From the NCBI GenBank assembly GCA_964632435.1, contig CAZWEJ010000002.1:6826-70825 (forward strand): a DNA stretch of 64,000 bases, in the 5' to 3' direction. Below are positions 26,774 to 35,558 of this stretch, piece by piece. Position 1 is the first letter of the stretch, and every line of letters begins with the position of its first letter. The stretch comes from CAZWEJ01 sp964632435 (lineage in GTDB: Bacteria > Patescibacteriota > Saccharimonadia > UBA4664 > SCTI01). The position numbers and the translations under genes were made by a program. The notes under the pieces are model-generated. The model was not told the origin of the DNA. It worked only from the letters and a program-made list of their open reading frames with translations, and ran no database searches.

Positions 26774-27229
26774 CTAGCCAGCTTTCTTAATAACCAGACG
26801 TCGCTGCCTTCCTTCTCCCCTGCTCTCGGTTTCAACATCTTCTCGCTCCGATAACAAAGCATGAATATGCCTTCTTTCAGCTGCGTTCATTGGCGGCAAA
26901 ATAACCTCATGGCCGCTTTCAACAACGCGCTCGGCAATCTGCTCAGCTTTAGCGCCCAATCGCTCCATACGCGCCTCACGATAACCACCTACATCAATGT
27001 GTACATAAACTCGCTCAGTCGTCGCCCGTCGAATCATCATATTGACGATGTGCTGCAGTGATTGAAGAGTCTCGCCGCGATGTCCGATCAGCCGACCACT
27101 TAAATCAGATTCAACCGAAAGCTTAATCGTGTCACCCTCAGAATGAGCCTCAACGGTTGTATTAACTCCAAAAAATGTTAGGAGGTCCTCAAGATACTTT
27201 TTTGCTTGATCGACGAGTTCTTGATTCAT
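26774..27229 (-). CDS. khpB: KhpB/Jag RNA-binding protein
   Basis: 151 residues: a KH-like domain (LSGRLIGHRGETLQSLQHIVNMM, about residues 35-85) and a C-terminal R3H domain (PPMNAAERRHIHALLSEREDVETES, about 95-150). The N-terminal Jag_N domain is absent, a short form common in reduced genomes. In Gram-positive bacteria KhpB with KhpA binds RNA and influences cell elongation. It follows yidC with 9 nt between, in the conserved order next to the origin. A strong Shine-Dalgarno (GGGAGG) precedes the start. Confidence 0.93.
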   Translation of the reverse strand: MNQELVDQAKKYLEDLLTFFGVNTTVEAHSEGDTIKLSVESDLSGRLIGHRGETLQSLQHIVNMMIRRATTERVYVHIDVGGYREARMERLGAKAEQIAERVVESGHEVILPPMNAAERRHIHALLSEREDVETESRGEGRQRRLVIKKAG

Positions 27230-27238
27230 GGTGCCTCC

Positions 27239-28099
27239 CTACTTCTTCTTAGTCTTCTTCTTTGCGCCGCCTTTTGCTTTTGATCGATTAGCCTTAGACC
27301 CACCGGAACCGAGTGCATGAGTTTCAAGCTTCTTGCTGCTTTGAGCAACAACCTCTGCTGCCTCTTCTAGTTCTTCAGCATCTTGCCTCAAGACCAAGTG
27401 CTGCTGCAACGCCGCAATCAAACTAGTAACCATCCAGAAAAGTGCTAAAGCCGAAGGAAGTGTTAAGCCAATTACAAACGTTAGAACGGGGAAAACGTAG
27501 ATCATTCCCGACATCATCCTGGCAACATCAGCTTCCATACCCTGACCAGCTGGCTTATTCTTTGGCTGCATCATTTTTGCCTGGTAGAACTGAGCAAGTG
27601 CCGCTCCAAGCGCCAAAATAACGTTTGGTTGAGTTAGATTAACTACCCCAAAGAGGGTTGGACTAAAGGAAGAAGGGTTTACTATCGCCTGCTGAACAGC
27701 GGGAATGCTTTCAACAAACGGATAAGTAAGCTCCTTGATCATCTCAGGATGAACACTATCTCGAAACGCTATATATAGCGCGAAGAATATAGGAAGCTGG
27801 ATAAGAAGCGGAATAATAGGAGCAAAGGGGCTCGTGCCCTTTTCTTTGTACAGCTCCATGAGCATCTGCGTCTCTTTTTGACGGTCGCCCTTAGCCTCAG
27901 CTCGTACCCGTGCAACTTCCGGCGCCAGTTTTTGCATGGCTCGTTGAGAATGCAGCTGTTTTTTGACCAGCGGCCACAACAGAATACGAACCAAGATAGT
28001 AAGCATTATTACGGCTACACCAAAGTCATGACCTGGCAGCAACCCGTAAAACAGGAACAAGATATTAAAAAGTGGTTCAACAAATATTGTCGTAAACAT
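27239..28099 (-). CDS. yidC: YidC/Oxa1 membrane protein insertase
   Basis: 286 residues, the short Oxa1-type form without the large periplasmic domain of proteobacteria. Five transmembrane helices; the positively charged cytoplasmic loop WPLVKKQLHSQRAMQKL and the FAPIIPLLIQLPIFFALYIAF helix are diagnostic. The C-terminus is a highly basic tail (KANRSKAKGGAKKKTKKK) thought to contact ribosomes. Start overlaps the rnpA stop as TAATG. Inserts membrane proteins with or without SecYEG. Confidence 0.96.
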   Translation of the reverse strand: MFTTIFVEPLFNILFLFYGLLPGHDFGVAVIMLTILVRILLWPLVKKQLHSQRAMQKLAPEVARVRAEAKGDRQKETQMLMELYKEKGTSPFAPIIPLLIQLPIFFALYIAFRDSVHPEMIKELTYPFVESIPAVQQAIVNPSSFSPTLFGVVNLTQPNVILALGAALAQFYQAKMMQPKNKPAGQGMEADVARMMSGMIYVFPVLTFVIGLTLPSALALFWMVTSLIAALQQHLVLRQDAEELEEAAEVVAQSSKKLETHALGSGGSKANRSKAKGGAKKKTKKK

Positions 28100-28449
28100 T
28101 ATTTCTTACCGTGAATTAAACCGGCACGCTCAATTGCCATCAAGACGCTCGACTTTAACTGAGCTGGTGTCAGGTGACTTACATCCTCGCGTACCGTTAC
28201 TACTATATCGTATCCGGGCGTAACTGTCTTCCATTCCGCCTCGAGAATTCCGCTTACTCGGCGCCTCAAAGTGTTACGCACAACCGCCTTTTTTGAGATT
28301 TTCTTACTCACGATTATGACGGCTCGGCTATTTGGCATTCCGTTTGAGGCCGTTTTAACCGAGATCTCTTTTGTTGATCCCCACTCTCCACGCTTAAAAA
28401 CCCGCGAAATGTCGCGGGATTTCTTCAAGCGATACTCGGTCGCAAGCAT
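28099..28449 (-). CDS. rnpA: Ribonuclease P protein component
   Basis: 116 residues from ATG 28449, four bases after the rpmH stop; an in-frame upstream codon would run through rpmH. RnpA features: N-terminal EYRLKKSRDISRVFKRG, the central SKKISKKAVVRNTLRRRV (RNR motif) and GYDIVVTVRE. Binds the catalytic RNase P RNA for tRNA 5' maturation. The RNA subunit is not in this window. Confidence 0.95.
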   Translation of the reverse strand: MLATEYRLKKSRDISRVFKRGEWGSTKEISVKTASNGMPNSRAVIIVSKKISKKAVVRNTLRRRVSGILEAEWKTVTPGYDIVVTVREDVSHLTPAQLKSSVLMAIERAGLIHGKK

Positions 28450-28453
28450 GATC

Positions 28454-28591
28454 TTAAATGGCGACGCGTTTGCGTCCCTTGAGTCTTCGTCGTTTAAGTA
28501 CAGCTTGACCAGCACGAGAACTCATTCGCTTTAAAAAGCCATGTACTCGCTGTCGGCGCTTTTTCTTTGGTTGATACGTTCGCTTTGACAT
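28454..28591 (-). CDS. rpmH: 50S ribosomal protein L34
   Basis: A 45-residue very basic protein: [19 protein letters not shown] start, then [17 protein letters not shown], the L34 signature. First gene of the rpmH-rnpA-yidC-khpB operon, divergent from dnaA as in most bacterial origins. Confidence 0.96.
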   Translation of the reverse strand: MSKRTYQPKKKRRQRVHGFLKRMSSRAGQAVLKRRRLKGRKRVAI

Positions 28592-28806
28592 ACTCGTAGT
28601 AGCATAGCCGAAAATCCTTCAAGAGTCAATCTGGTGGGTTTGAGTAAAAAATATGTTTTTCCCCTACTTACACACCTTTTTCCACTATTCTGTATCTTAT
28701 AGTGTTGTACCTGTGGACAAAAAAGGATATAAAAATGTAGTTGTGGACAACCCACGTTCACGGTTATGATTGATACAAACGTAGTGGTAAATAACGGTGG
28801 AGGTTT
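28592..28806. other. rpmH-dnaA intergenic region, candidate oriC with two DnaA boxes
   Basis: 215 bp between the divergent rpmH and dnaA genes. Two copies of TGTGGACAA (28712-28720 and 28742-28750), 30 bp apart and in the same orientation, are TTGTCCACA on the other strand, one mismatch from the DnaA box TTATCCACA. A Shine-Dalgarno (GGTGGAGG) lies just before dnaA. The region must also hold the promoters of both operons. Origin function is inferred from context. Confidence 0.6.
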
Positions 28807-30189
28807 ATGAACTCGCGAGAGTTGTGGCAAGCTGTCCTTGGTGAGGTTGAAGTTACATCCAGCCCGGCAGTGTTTAAAACTTGGTTCAAACCGACTTCGG
28901 TTCTGTCTCAAGAAGATGGACGAATTGTAATTGCGGTCCCAAGCACCTTTATTCGCGATGGCCTCAAAAAGAGATACCACGACAACATTAAAGAGATTAT
29001 TGGGCGCATCAGTCCAAACATTAAAGAGATTGAGTATAAGATCTCGACCGATACCCGATTTTCAAACGTTCCCACTCAAGAAACACTGGTTTCTCTGGGA
29101 GCTCCAACTATTCAGTCGGCCAAGCAGGCACCTACCTATGTAAGTAACCAGCTGGATACCCCCAAAACCACCCTCAACTCAAAGTACACACTCGATTCTT
29201 TTGTGGTTGGTCCAAGCAACGACCTAGCTTTCGCAGCCTGTCAGGCAGTGGCTGCTGCACCGGGCGTAAAATACAATCCCCTCTTTATATATGGTGGCGT
29301 TGGGCTAGGTAAAACTCACCTAATGCAAGCTGTCGGTAACGCTATCCAAGCCAAAGATCCATCGAAGCAAGTTGCCTACATCACTAGCGAGCAGTTTACC
29401 CGTGAATTCCTAGACAGCATTCAGGCCGGTAAAAAAGGAAAGCAGTTCGCCGAGAAATATCGCAACCTCGACGTGCTAATAGTTGATGACATCCAGTTCC
29501 TCGGCAACAAAGAGCGCACTCAGGAAGAGTTCTTCCACACCTTTAATGCTCTTCACCAGGCCAACAAGCAGGTCATTATGTCGAGCGATAAGCCACCAAA
29601 GGCAATTCCAAATCTTGAGGATCGCCTGCGTTCCCGCTTTGAATGGGGTATGGTTGCCGATATTCAAAAGCCTGATCTAGAGACTCGCGCCGCCATAATC
29701 CAACAAAAAGCTAATAGTCGTGGTGTAAATCTTTCGATGGAAGTTGTAGAGTATCTGGCAAGGCAGTATCAAAACAATATTCGCGAGCTTGAGGGTGCGC
29801 TCACGAGTATTCTGGGTCAGTCAGAGCTTAAGGCTAAGGAGCCTTCACTGGCATTTATTACCAGTCTGCTTGGCGCAAGTGCTCCTTCAAACCGTCGTAA
29901 ACTACCTACGCCCAAGCTTATTATCGATAAAACATCGGCCTACTTTGATCTTCAACCTTCTGACATCATTGGACCGAGGCGCGATAAAGAGATTGTTGTT
30001 CCGAGGCAGATTGTAATGTATTTAATGCGTAATGAGCTCAATCTAAGCTATCCTAAGATCGCTCAGCACATTGGTGGACGAGATCATACAACAGCTATGC
30101 ACTCTGTGCAAAAAATTGAAAAACTAATCGAGGTGGATGAGGAGATTCGCTACGAAGTGAATCAAGTCAAAGAGCGGATAACTCTGTGA
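28807..30189 (+). CDS. dnaA: Chromosomal replication initiator DnaA
   Basis: 460 residues with all four domains: N-terminal helical domain I (LWQAVLGEVEVTSSPAVFKTWFKP), a short linker, the AAA+ domain with Walker A GGVGLGKTH, Walker B LIVDDIQFL and sensor segments, and the C-terminal DNA-binding domain with VVPRQIVMYLMRNELNLSYP and GGRDHTTAMHSV. Opens the origin and loads the replisome. Followed by a hairpin terminator and then dnaN. Confidence 0.98.
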   Translation: MNSRELWQAVLGEVEVTSSPAVFKTWFKPTSVLSQEDGRIVIAVPSTFIRDGLKKRYHDNIKEIIGRISPNIKEIEYKISTDTRFSNVPTQETLVSLGAPTIQSAKQAPTYVSNQLDTPKTTLNSKYTLDSFVVGPSNDLAFAACQAVAAAPGVKYNPLFIYGGVGLGKTHLMQAVGNAIQAKDPSKQVAYITSEQFTREFLDSIQAGKKGKQFAEKYRNLDVLIVDDIQFLGNKERTQEEFFHTFNALHQANKQVIMSSDKPPKAIPNLEDRLRSRFEWGMVADIQKPDLETRAAIIQQKANSRGVNLSMEVVEYLARQYQNNIRELEGALTSILGQSELKAKEPSLAFITSLLGASAPSNRRKLPTPKLIIDKTSAYFDLQPSDIIGPRRDKEIVVPRQIVMYLMRNELNLSYPKIAQHIGGRDHTTAMHSVQKIEKLIEVDEEIRYEVNQVKERITL

Positions 30190-30476
30190 ACAGCCTGTTA
30201 ATAAGCTGGGGGCGGTATGTTAAAAACATAACCGCTTTTTGTTTTGTTTCCACATGGGTGCAAAAGATACATAACAATTTTGAACAGGATTTCCAAAGAT
30301 TGCACACATATTGTGCACAAGATGATACAATTTTTACCCAGGCTAAATTAGCTGTTTCTTGGCTTAATGAAGCGTTAATTAAAATTTGTACCCAGTTTCC
30401 CCAACGACTATTACTACTGCAACTGAATAAAAAAATTATAAAGTATAATATTTAATACTGTGAGGATGTGGAAACA
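30190..30476. other. dnaA-dnaN intergenic region, AT-rich
   Basis: 287 bp without a convincing gene. After the dnaA terminator come a palindromic TTGTGCACAA (30311-30320) and a strongly AT-rich stretch (about 30370-30456) that could serve as an unwinding element. A TATAAT at 30444-30449 probably drives dnaN. Either this region or the rpmH-dnaA region may be the origin. Confidence 0.5.
30212..30243 (+). terminator. Terminator after dnaA
   Basis: GCGGT-ATGT pairs with ACATAACCGC (30212-30220 with 30226-30235, one bulged base), followed by a T-rich tract. Confidence 0.75.
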
Positions 30477-31583
30477 ATGAAACTAAGTTCAACTCAGGAA
30501 AATCTTTCAAAAGCTCTTAACACGGTTGGAAGAATAGTAAGTACAAGAGCAAGTCTCCCTGTCCTTAGTCATGTGCTATTGAGCGCCGATAGTAATCGAT
30601 TACGAATTGCTGCAACTAACTTAGAAATCGGAATTAATTATTGGATCGGCTGCAAGGTTGAGCAAGATGGTGCAGTTACTGCCCCCGCTCGCTTGTTAAG
30701 TGAGTTCGTAACCAACCTTCCTTCAGGCAATCTCAATATTCAAGCTAGCGAAGCAAACCTTACGATTACAGCCAAGCACTATGAGTCGCATATTAATGGG
30801 ATTACTGCCGAAGAGTTTCCAATGATCCCCGAAGTTAAATCGGATCCCGTCGTTACCCTCCCCGCCGATACTTTGCGAGAAGCCATTGCCGAGGTTGTTG
30901 TGGCCGCTGCACTTGATGAAACCCGACCAGTTCTCGCTGGAGTATATATGTATATTGAGGAAGGTAATCTGGTTTTGGTAGCGACTGATAGCTTTAGGCT
31001 GGCTGAGCGCTTTATCAAGCTTCCGAAAGGAAACGGTACCGAGTTAAACGCGATTGTGCCAGCTAGAACTATGCAGGAACTGGTTAGAATTCTTGGTGAT
31101 AGTACTGGTGATGTAAAGATATATCTCGCGGAAAACCAAGTAATGTTCCAGATGGAAGATATTGAGCTGGTTTCTAGGCTCATTGAAGGTCAGTTCCCCA
31201 ATTACCGACCAATCATTCCTGCAACCGATGACACAGTTGCTACTCTTTCGACCGCGGAGTTCACACGAATTACTAAGATGGCCAATCTTTTTGCACGAGA
31301 GAATGGCGGAAGTGTGCGTATTGAGGTTCAGGCCGAGGGAGAGATTCGTATTATGTCATCGGCTTCGCAAGTTGGTGATAACACCTCAAGTGCCGAATGT
31401 GATGTTTCGGGCGACGACAGCAATATTTCTCTTAACGCTAGGTTCTTGAGTGATGCTCTGGCGGTAATCAATACAAAGCGTGTTTCGTTTAGTACCAGCG
31501 GAAAGCTTAATCCGTGTGTTATTCGGCCCGAGGGTGAAAAAGCCGACGACTATCTGCATATCATCATGCCATTGAGGACCTAG
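30477..31583 (+). CDS. dnaN: DNA polymerase III beta subunit (sliding clamp)
   Basis: 368 residues, the usual length, with three clamp-fold repeats. Recognisable elements are SLPVLSHVLL near the N-terminus, ISTRPVLAGV-like DETRPVLAGVYM in domain 2, ATDSFRLAER, and the C-terminal IIRPEGEKADDYLHIIMPLR. ATG 30477 has GAGG 11 nt upstream; a GTG at 30468 is a less likely start. Dimeric ring tethering the polymerase to DNA. Confidence 0.97.
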   Translation: MKLSSTQENLSKALNTVGRIVSTRASLPVLSHVLLSADSNRLRIAATNLEIGINYWIGCKVEQDGAVTAPARLLSEFVTNLPSGNLNIQASEANLTITAKHYESHINGITAEEFPMIPEVKSDPVVTLPADTLREAIAEVVVAAALDETRPVLAGVYMYIEEGNLVLVATDSFRLAERFIKLPKGNGTELNAIVPARTMQELVRILGDSTGDVKIYLAENQVMFQMEDIELVSRLIEGQFPNYRPIIPATDDTVATLSTAEFTRITKMANLFARENGGSVRIEVQAEGEIRIMSSASQVGDNTSSAECDVSGDDSNISLNARFLSDALAVINTKRVSFSTSGKLNPCVIRPEGEKADDYLHIIMPLRT

Positions 31584-31609
31584 GCTCTCCCCCGAGAGTT
31601 TGACCGGAT

Positions 31610-32665
31610 ATGATCAGCCGGATTTCTTTAACTAATTTTCGCTCGTATAAGGATCAAGTATTCGACTTGGATCCTAATATCACGGTGGTTGTTGGTCCAA
31701 ATGCGACCGGTAAAACCAATCTACTTGAATCTATTTTTGTTTTGGCGACAACAAAATCGTTTAGAGCTAAAGATCAAGAGCTTATCAATCATGATGCGCA
31801 CTATTACCGAATTGTTGGTAAGAGCGATGATTCCGAATTGGCTCTGGGTTTTCAGGTTAGTCATCAAGGTAAGGAAAAGAGGGCTCAACGTGATGGTGCA
31901 AAACAGACATTAGTTCAACATATCGCCCACATTCAAACGGTTTTGTTTGAGCCAAATGATTTACAGTTAATCTTAGGTAGCCCGGATCGCAGGCGTAGGT
32001 ATTTAGATTTTATTCTGACCCAAACTCAACCGCAGTATCTTTCAACTATGCATCGATATCGCAGGGTGTTGCAGCAGCGTAATTCCTTACTGTCTGATTG
32101 GCAGGGTCAAACCCAAGAACTGTTTGCTTGGAACGTTAAATTGACTGAGCTTGCGACCGATATTGATACCGCTCGTCGAGATTTAATTAAGCACATCAAT
32201 GGAATCGCTAAGGATCTGTATAAAGACATTGCCGGAGCACCAGAAGATCTTGAGTTGACCTATATTGGTTCGGCAGACCCTAAAGATTACGCGAGCGATT
32301 TTCTTGCTAGCCTGGAGAGAAATATTGGGCGAGATGTTGGAGCCGGTTTTACCACAATTGGTCCACATCGCGACGACTTTGATATCCGTTTTAAACGCTC
32401 TGATGTAACGGCTGTTGCCTCTCGTGGCGAGATGAGGACTATTGTGCTGGTATTGAAGCTTTCGGAGCTTAAATATGTTGAGCAAAAAACTCAACGCTCC
32501 CCTATTTTGTTGCTCGATGATGTCTTTAGTGAGCTAGATGATAGCCGCCGTGAATATTTAATTGGGACTCTAAATAAGTACCAGACTGTTATTACTACCA
32601 CCGATGGTGACGTCGCCAGGCGACTTGGTAGTTCGCATGTTATTGAAACATCGGGGCTGGGTTAG
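31610..32665 (+). CDS. recF: DNA repair/replication protein RecF
   Basis: 351 residues, SMC-like ATPase. N-terminal RISLTNFRSYKD, Walker A GPNATGKTN, and C-terminal signature plus Walker B (LLLDDVFSELDDSRREYL). Assists loading of RecA at gaps. Located 26 nt after dnaN in the conserved order dnaA-dnaN-recF. Confidence 0.96.
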   Translation: MISRISLTNFRSYKDQVFDLDPNITVVVGPNATGKTNLLESIFVLATTKSFRAKDQELINHDAHYYRIVGKSDDSELALGFQVSHQGKEKRAQRDGAKQTLVQHIAHIQTVLFEPNDLQLILGSPDRRRRYLDFILTQTQPQYLSTMHRYRRVLQQRNSLLSDWQGQTQELFAWNVKLTELATDIDTARRDLIKHINGIAKDLYKDIAGAPEDLELTYIGSADPKDYASDFLASLERNIGRDVGAGFTTIGPHRDDFDIRFKRSDVTAVASRGEMRTIVLVLKLSELKYVEQKTQRSPILLLDDVFSELDDSRREYLIGTLNKYQTVITTTDGDVARRLGSSHVIETSGLG

Positions 32666-32668
32666 AGT

Positions 32669-32917
32669 ATGCTTGAGCGGCCTAATGATTATCTCAAGAA
32701 GCGCGCAGATGAGCTTGGCCTTGATCGAGCTGATAAGTTGGCGGAAATTCAAGCTTACTTGGATGAGAAATATCCCGGAATGTGTCGAGCAGTTAGTTTG
32801 AATGATGGTGTATTGCGGATTGCGACTTCAAATTCAAGTGTTGCTAGCGAATTAAGATATAATAAACCACATTTTTTATATGTTCGATCAATAAAAATAT
32901 CTATTACAAAGACTTAA
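32669..32917 (+). CDS. DciA-like (DUF721) small protein
   Basis: 82 residues, 3 nt after recF, the usual place of DUF721/DciA, the ancestral replicative-helicase operator. The segment MCRAVSLNDGVLRIATSNSSVASELRY resembles the family core (L-x-V-x3-S-x3-A-x-EL). The last 20 residues are shorter and more AT-rich in DNA than the rest and look diverged. Its stop overlaps the convergent T4SS-cluster gene by 4 nt. Assignment is by position and a short motif. Confidence 0.6.
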   Translation: MLERPNDYLKKRADELGLDRADKLAEIQAYLDEKYPGMCRAVSLNDGVLRIATSNSSVASELRYNKPHFLYVRSIKISITKT

Positions 32918-34302
32918 TCAGTTTCATAGTCTTGATACTCTATAGGTATATTTGATGTATTAATACCAGTCTCCTTCAAAACATTATGAGCTTCTTGTCT
33001 ATTTTTTTGAGTAAAGTTTGTATCTGGGCTTTCAGGTACCCGTATTATTATTTTTGTCGTACCGAAGTTATATAGTTCTATTTTGAAATTATCTTCATAT
33101 AAAGGAAGAATCTTTATTAGGTTTGAAACATTAGAAGGTATCTGTACTTCGCCTTCTTTTTGAACTTTATAAAAAGCCGATTGATTGTCATCCGATGTTG
33201 AAAAGTAAATATTTTTAGCGTCGCTAGTCGTTGAGGTTATGGAGGCATTAAGAGGTGCATTAGTTATGAGGTAAGAATAATTTTTTAATGAATCGTAAAT
33301 CCATAATTCTGAACCCTTTACGTAGGAAAGTTCATTTTCACTTATCCAATTAAGGTATTTAATATCTGGAGGAAGGTTCTTCTTCTTATTCAATTTGTTA
33401 TCGGTGATAAACGCCTCATTTTCTGTTGTTATGGCAATCTTTGTTGAAGAAGGGTTAATTGATTTTTCAATTGCAGAGTATTCTTTTTCGAACTTAGTAT
33501 TGTTTTCGAGGTTTGTCAGTATGGTTTTGTGCTTAAAATTAGAAATGCTTTCTTCTGATGAAGGCGGGACGCTTGATATCAATAATATCTTATCCGAAGC
33601 AGAAACTGTCGGAGAATCTATTATGGTTTCAGTAACTTTTTTCCACCCTCCATTTGTATAGGACAATATTTCTTTACCTGACGAAACAAATATATCCCCG
33701 ACATTATTTATCGCTGCTGCATTTACAACCCTTCCACCTGTATCATATTGTCTGTACTGTCCATTGGTCATAGATGAAAGTACGGTGTCACCATTTCGGT
33801 CACCCAGAAATATCCCATGGTTAGAATCTGCCCAATTGTAAAAATATATTCTTCCAAGATTGAGGTTTATTGTGGATGGTTGGGTTGATTTTTCAGATAA
33901 CGACATCAGGTAATCACTGTTATTGTCGACATACTGAAATGTATCCTTGTATTTGTTTATTCCTCTAGCTTCTATATTGAATAGTATTAAACTCTGCTCG
34001 GATTTAAGTTCTGGTATTTTAATTTCTTCTTTGCTACTTGCCTTTATATCTAAAACTTTTTCGAATTGCGATGTTGCAGTGCTTGCAGATACCGTATACG
34101 AACTGGGCTTGAGTCTAGTACTAAAAGACCCTCTTTTGTTAAGTATTTCGCTATTATCTTTGTTATTGATTATTCTAACGTCTGTTTCATTGGAGGCGGT
34201 GACTTGTAAAGTACCTTTTGACAATAGATTGAACGCAATAAAAACAAATATGCCAACTATAACAATCGTAACAATTACATAAATGTACCTTTTACTTATC
34301 AT
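32914..34302 (-). CDS. Membrane-anchored protein with PEGA-like and propeller-like regions, T4SS cluster
   Basis: 462 residues, not recognised as a named family. An N-terminal transmembrane helix (IYVIVTIVIVGIFVFIAFNLL) is followed by a PEGA-like beta domain (about 30-100, KGTLQVTASNETDVRI and LKPSSYTVSAST) and then repeated short beta units (GRIYFYNWADS, GDIFVSSGKEILSY, AFITDNKL, SELWIYDSLKNYSYL) suggesting a six- or seven-bladed propeller. Topology puts the bulk outside the cell. Its start overlaps the SLT/M23 gene stop by 4 nt, so it is the last gene of the secretion operon. A role as an extracellular scaffold or adhesin is inference. Confidence 0.6.
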   Translation of the reverse strand: MISKRYIYVIVTIVIVGIFVFIAFNLLSKGTLQVTASNETDVRIINNKDNSEILNKRGSFSTRLKPSSYTVSASTATSQFEKVLDIKASSKEEIKIPELKSEQSLILFNIEARGINKYKDTFQYVDNNSDYLMSLSEKSTQPSTINLNLGRIYFYNWADSNHGIFLGDRNGDTVLSSMTNGQYRQYDTGGRVVNAAAINNVGDIFVSSGKEILSYTNGGWKKVTETIIDSPTVSASDKILLISSVPPSSEESISNFKHKTILTNLENNTKFEKEYSAIEKSINPSSTKIAITTENEAFITDNKLNKKKNLPPDIKYLNWISENELSYVKGSELWIYDSLKNYSYLITNAPLNASITSTTSDAKNIYFSTSDDNQSAFYKVQKEGEVQIPSNVSNLIKILPLYEDNFKIELYNFGTTKIIIRVPESPDTNFTQKNRQEAHNVLKETGINTSNIPIEYQDYETD

Positions 34303-35558
34303 CGATCGGGTAAATTCTTATAAGCTTCATTAATTGCGGGCATAGGGTCAATAAGATTGGCATTAGCTGCTGGTCCTGGACGGGCAAAGTAACTATCCTG
34401 TCCTTTCTTTGTAACGTCAAAATGTACATGAGGGATGGTATTTTCAGCACATTGAACTGGCCCAATAGTTGCTATGATGTCCCCTGCTTTAACTTTATCA
34501 CCAACTTTTACTTTTAGGGACCCGGGTTTTAGATGTGCATAATAGAACCAATTGCCCTCATCTCCTTCGATGTGTATTGCTGGAAACCCTCCGGGTCCTC
34601 CTGTACAGGGCTTCTCATTAACTTTTCTTACTGTGCCTTCTTTTGCAGATACGACTTTGTAACCCTCCTTAGGACCTAAATCGGCGGCAAAATAATCATG
34701 ATGACAGCTAGATGAATTGCCAGAATTTTTACAAGTCGGTTTTGTTAGGCCGCTTGGATAAGAGCTACCATAATCTTTTTTTGTTGCAACTACTGGAAAT
34801 GCGAAACCGTCTGCGGTTAAGCCAATTCCACCATTTGAACCCGCACAGCTATCCCCAACACTACCGTTTACAGATGATTGGTCTCCAGTTTTGAAGTATT
34901 TATATGCTTTAATAATTGAATTAACGTAGTCTTGGCTGTGGTTATAATCGTACGCTGCTGCTCTCAGTTCATTCTCATTTGCTCCCACTTTTCCCCCTAC
35001 TGCTGCCAGATACTTTGCGGCACCATAAGCACCATCAACCAAGTCTTGAGCATCTGCTTTCCCATCGCCATTCCCGTCAACCTTGTAAGTTGCCCATGTA
35101 CTTGGAATGAACTGGAAGGCGCCCATAGTACCGAATTGGTTCGTCGGCCAGTCAGCTCCATTACCATATGGTCTTGCGGGATCTCTCCATTTGCCATCAC
35201 CGGTTGTTGGTGGTGGTTGGGCGGAGTCGGCATTATTAGTTGAATCACCAGTCCTTGAGTTTTCAGCATAGTAAAATGCAGCCAAAAAGTTTGGATCTAC
35301 ATTGAATTTCTTCCCAGCGGCAACAAAAATCTTTTGTAATTTCTCCTGAGTAGCTTTCCTTAAGCCCTTTCCAACAGTAGGAGAAATTGATCCACTCGCA
35401 ACCACTTCGCCACCATTATTACATGCAAAGTCCTTATCATATTGCGTTGTATCAAGATTGACTCGCTGCCTATCATTTTGAGAAATTGCGTAGGTTCGAT
35501 TGATACTTATCGAGGAAAGAATAATTGCGAAAACAATGGGGATAATCAACTTTTTCAT
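34299..35558 (-). CDS. Bifunctional cell-wall hydrolase: lytic transglycosylase plus M23 peptidase
   Basis: 419 residues, exported (signal segment IIPIVFAIILSSISINRTYA). Residues about 75-215 are SLT-like: FNVDPNFLAAFYYAENSRTG with a catalytic-type Glu, FGTMGAFQFIPSTWATY and AAAYDYNHSQDYVNSI. Residues about 285-405 are an M23-type metallopeptidase: HHDYFAADLG supplies the first His/Asp ligands and HVHFDV the last. An EF-hand-like DGNGDGKADAQDL loop lies inside the first domain. Domain pair fits a VirB1-like enzyme that opens peptidoglycan for a secretion channel. Coupled by 4-nt overlaps on both sides. Confidence 0.9.
   Translation of the reverse strand: MKKLIIPIVFAIILSSISINRTYAISQNDRQRVNLDTTQYDKDFACNNGGEVVASGSISPTVGKGLRKATQEKLQKIFVAAGKKFNVDPNFLAAFYYAENSRTGDSTNNADSAQPPPTTGDGKWRDPARPYGNGADWPTNQFGTMGAFQFIPSTWATYKVDGNGDGKADAQDLVDGAYGAAKYLAAVGGKVGANENELRAAAYDYNHSQDYVNSIIKAYKYFKTGDQSSVNGSVGDSCAGSNGGIGLTADGFAFPVVATKKDYGSSYPSGLTKPTCKNSGNSSSCHHDYFAADLGPKEGYKVVSAKEGTVRKVNEKPCTGGPGGFPAIHIEGDEGNWFYYAHLKPGSLKVKVGDKVKAGDIIATIGPVQCAENTIPHVHFDVTKKGQDSYFARPGPAANANLIDPMPAINEAYKNLPDR

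Noticed and set aside
28531..28980. Open frame on the minus strand across rpmH and the start of dnaA
   Set aside because: It runs antisense through dnaA and in the wrong frame over rpmH, which is a clear L34 gene.
30186..30455. Open reading frame of about 89 codons between dnaA and dnaN
   Set aside because: It contains the dnaA terminator hairpin, has poor composition and no ribosome site or family match; the interval is better explained as a regulatory or origin region.
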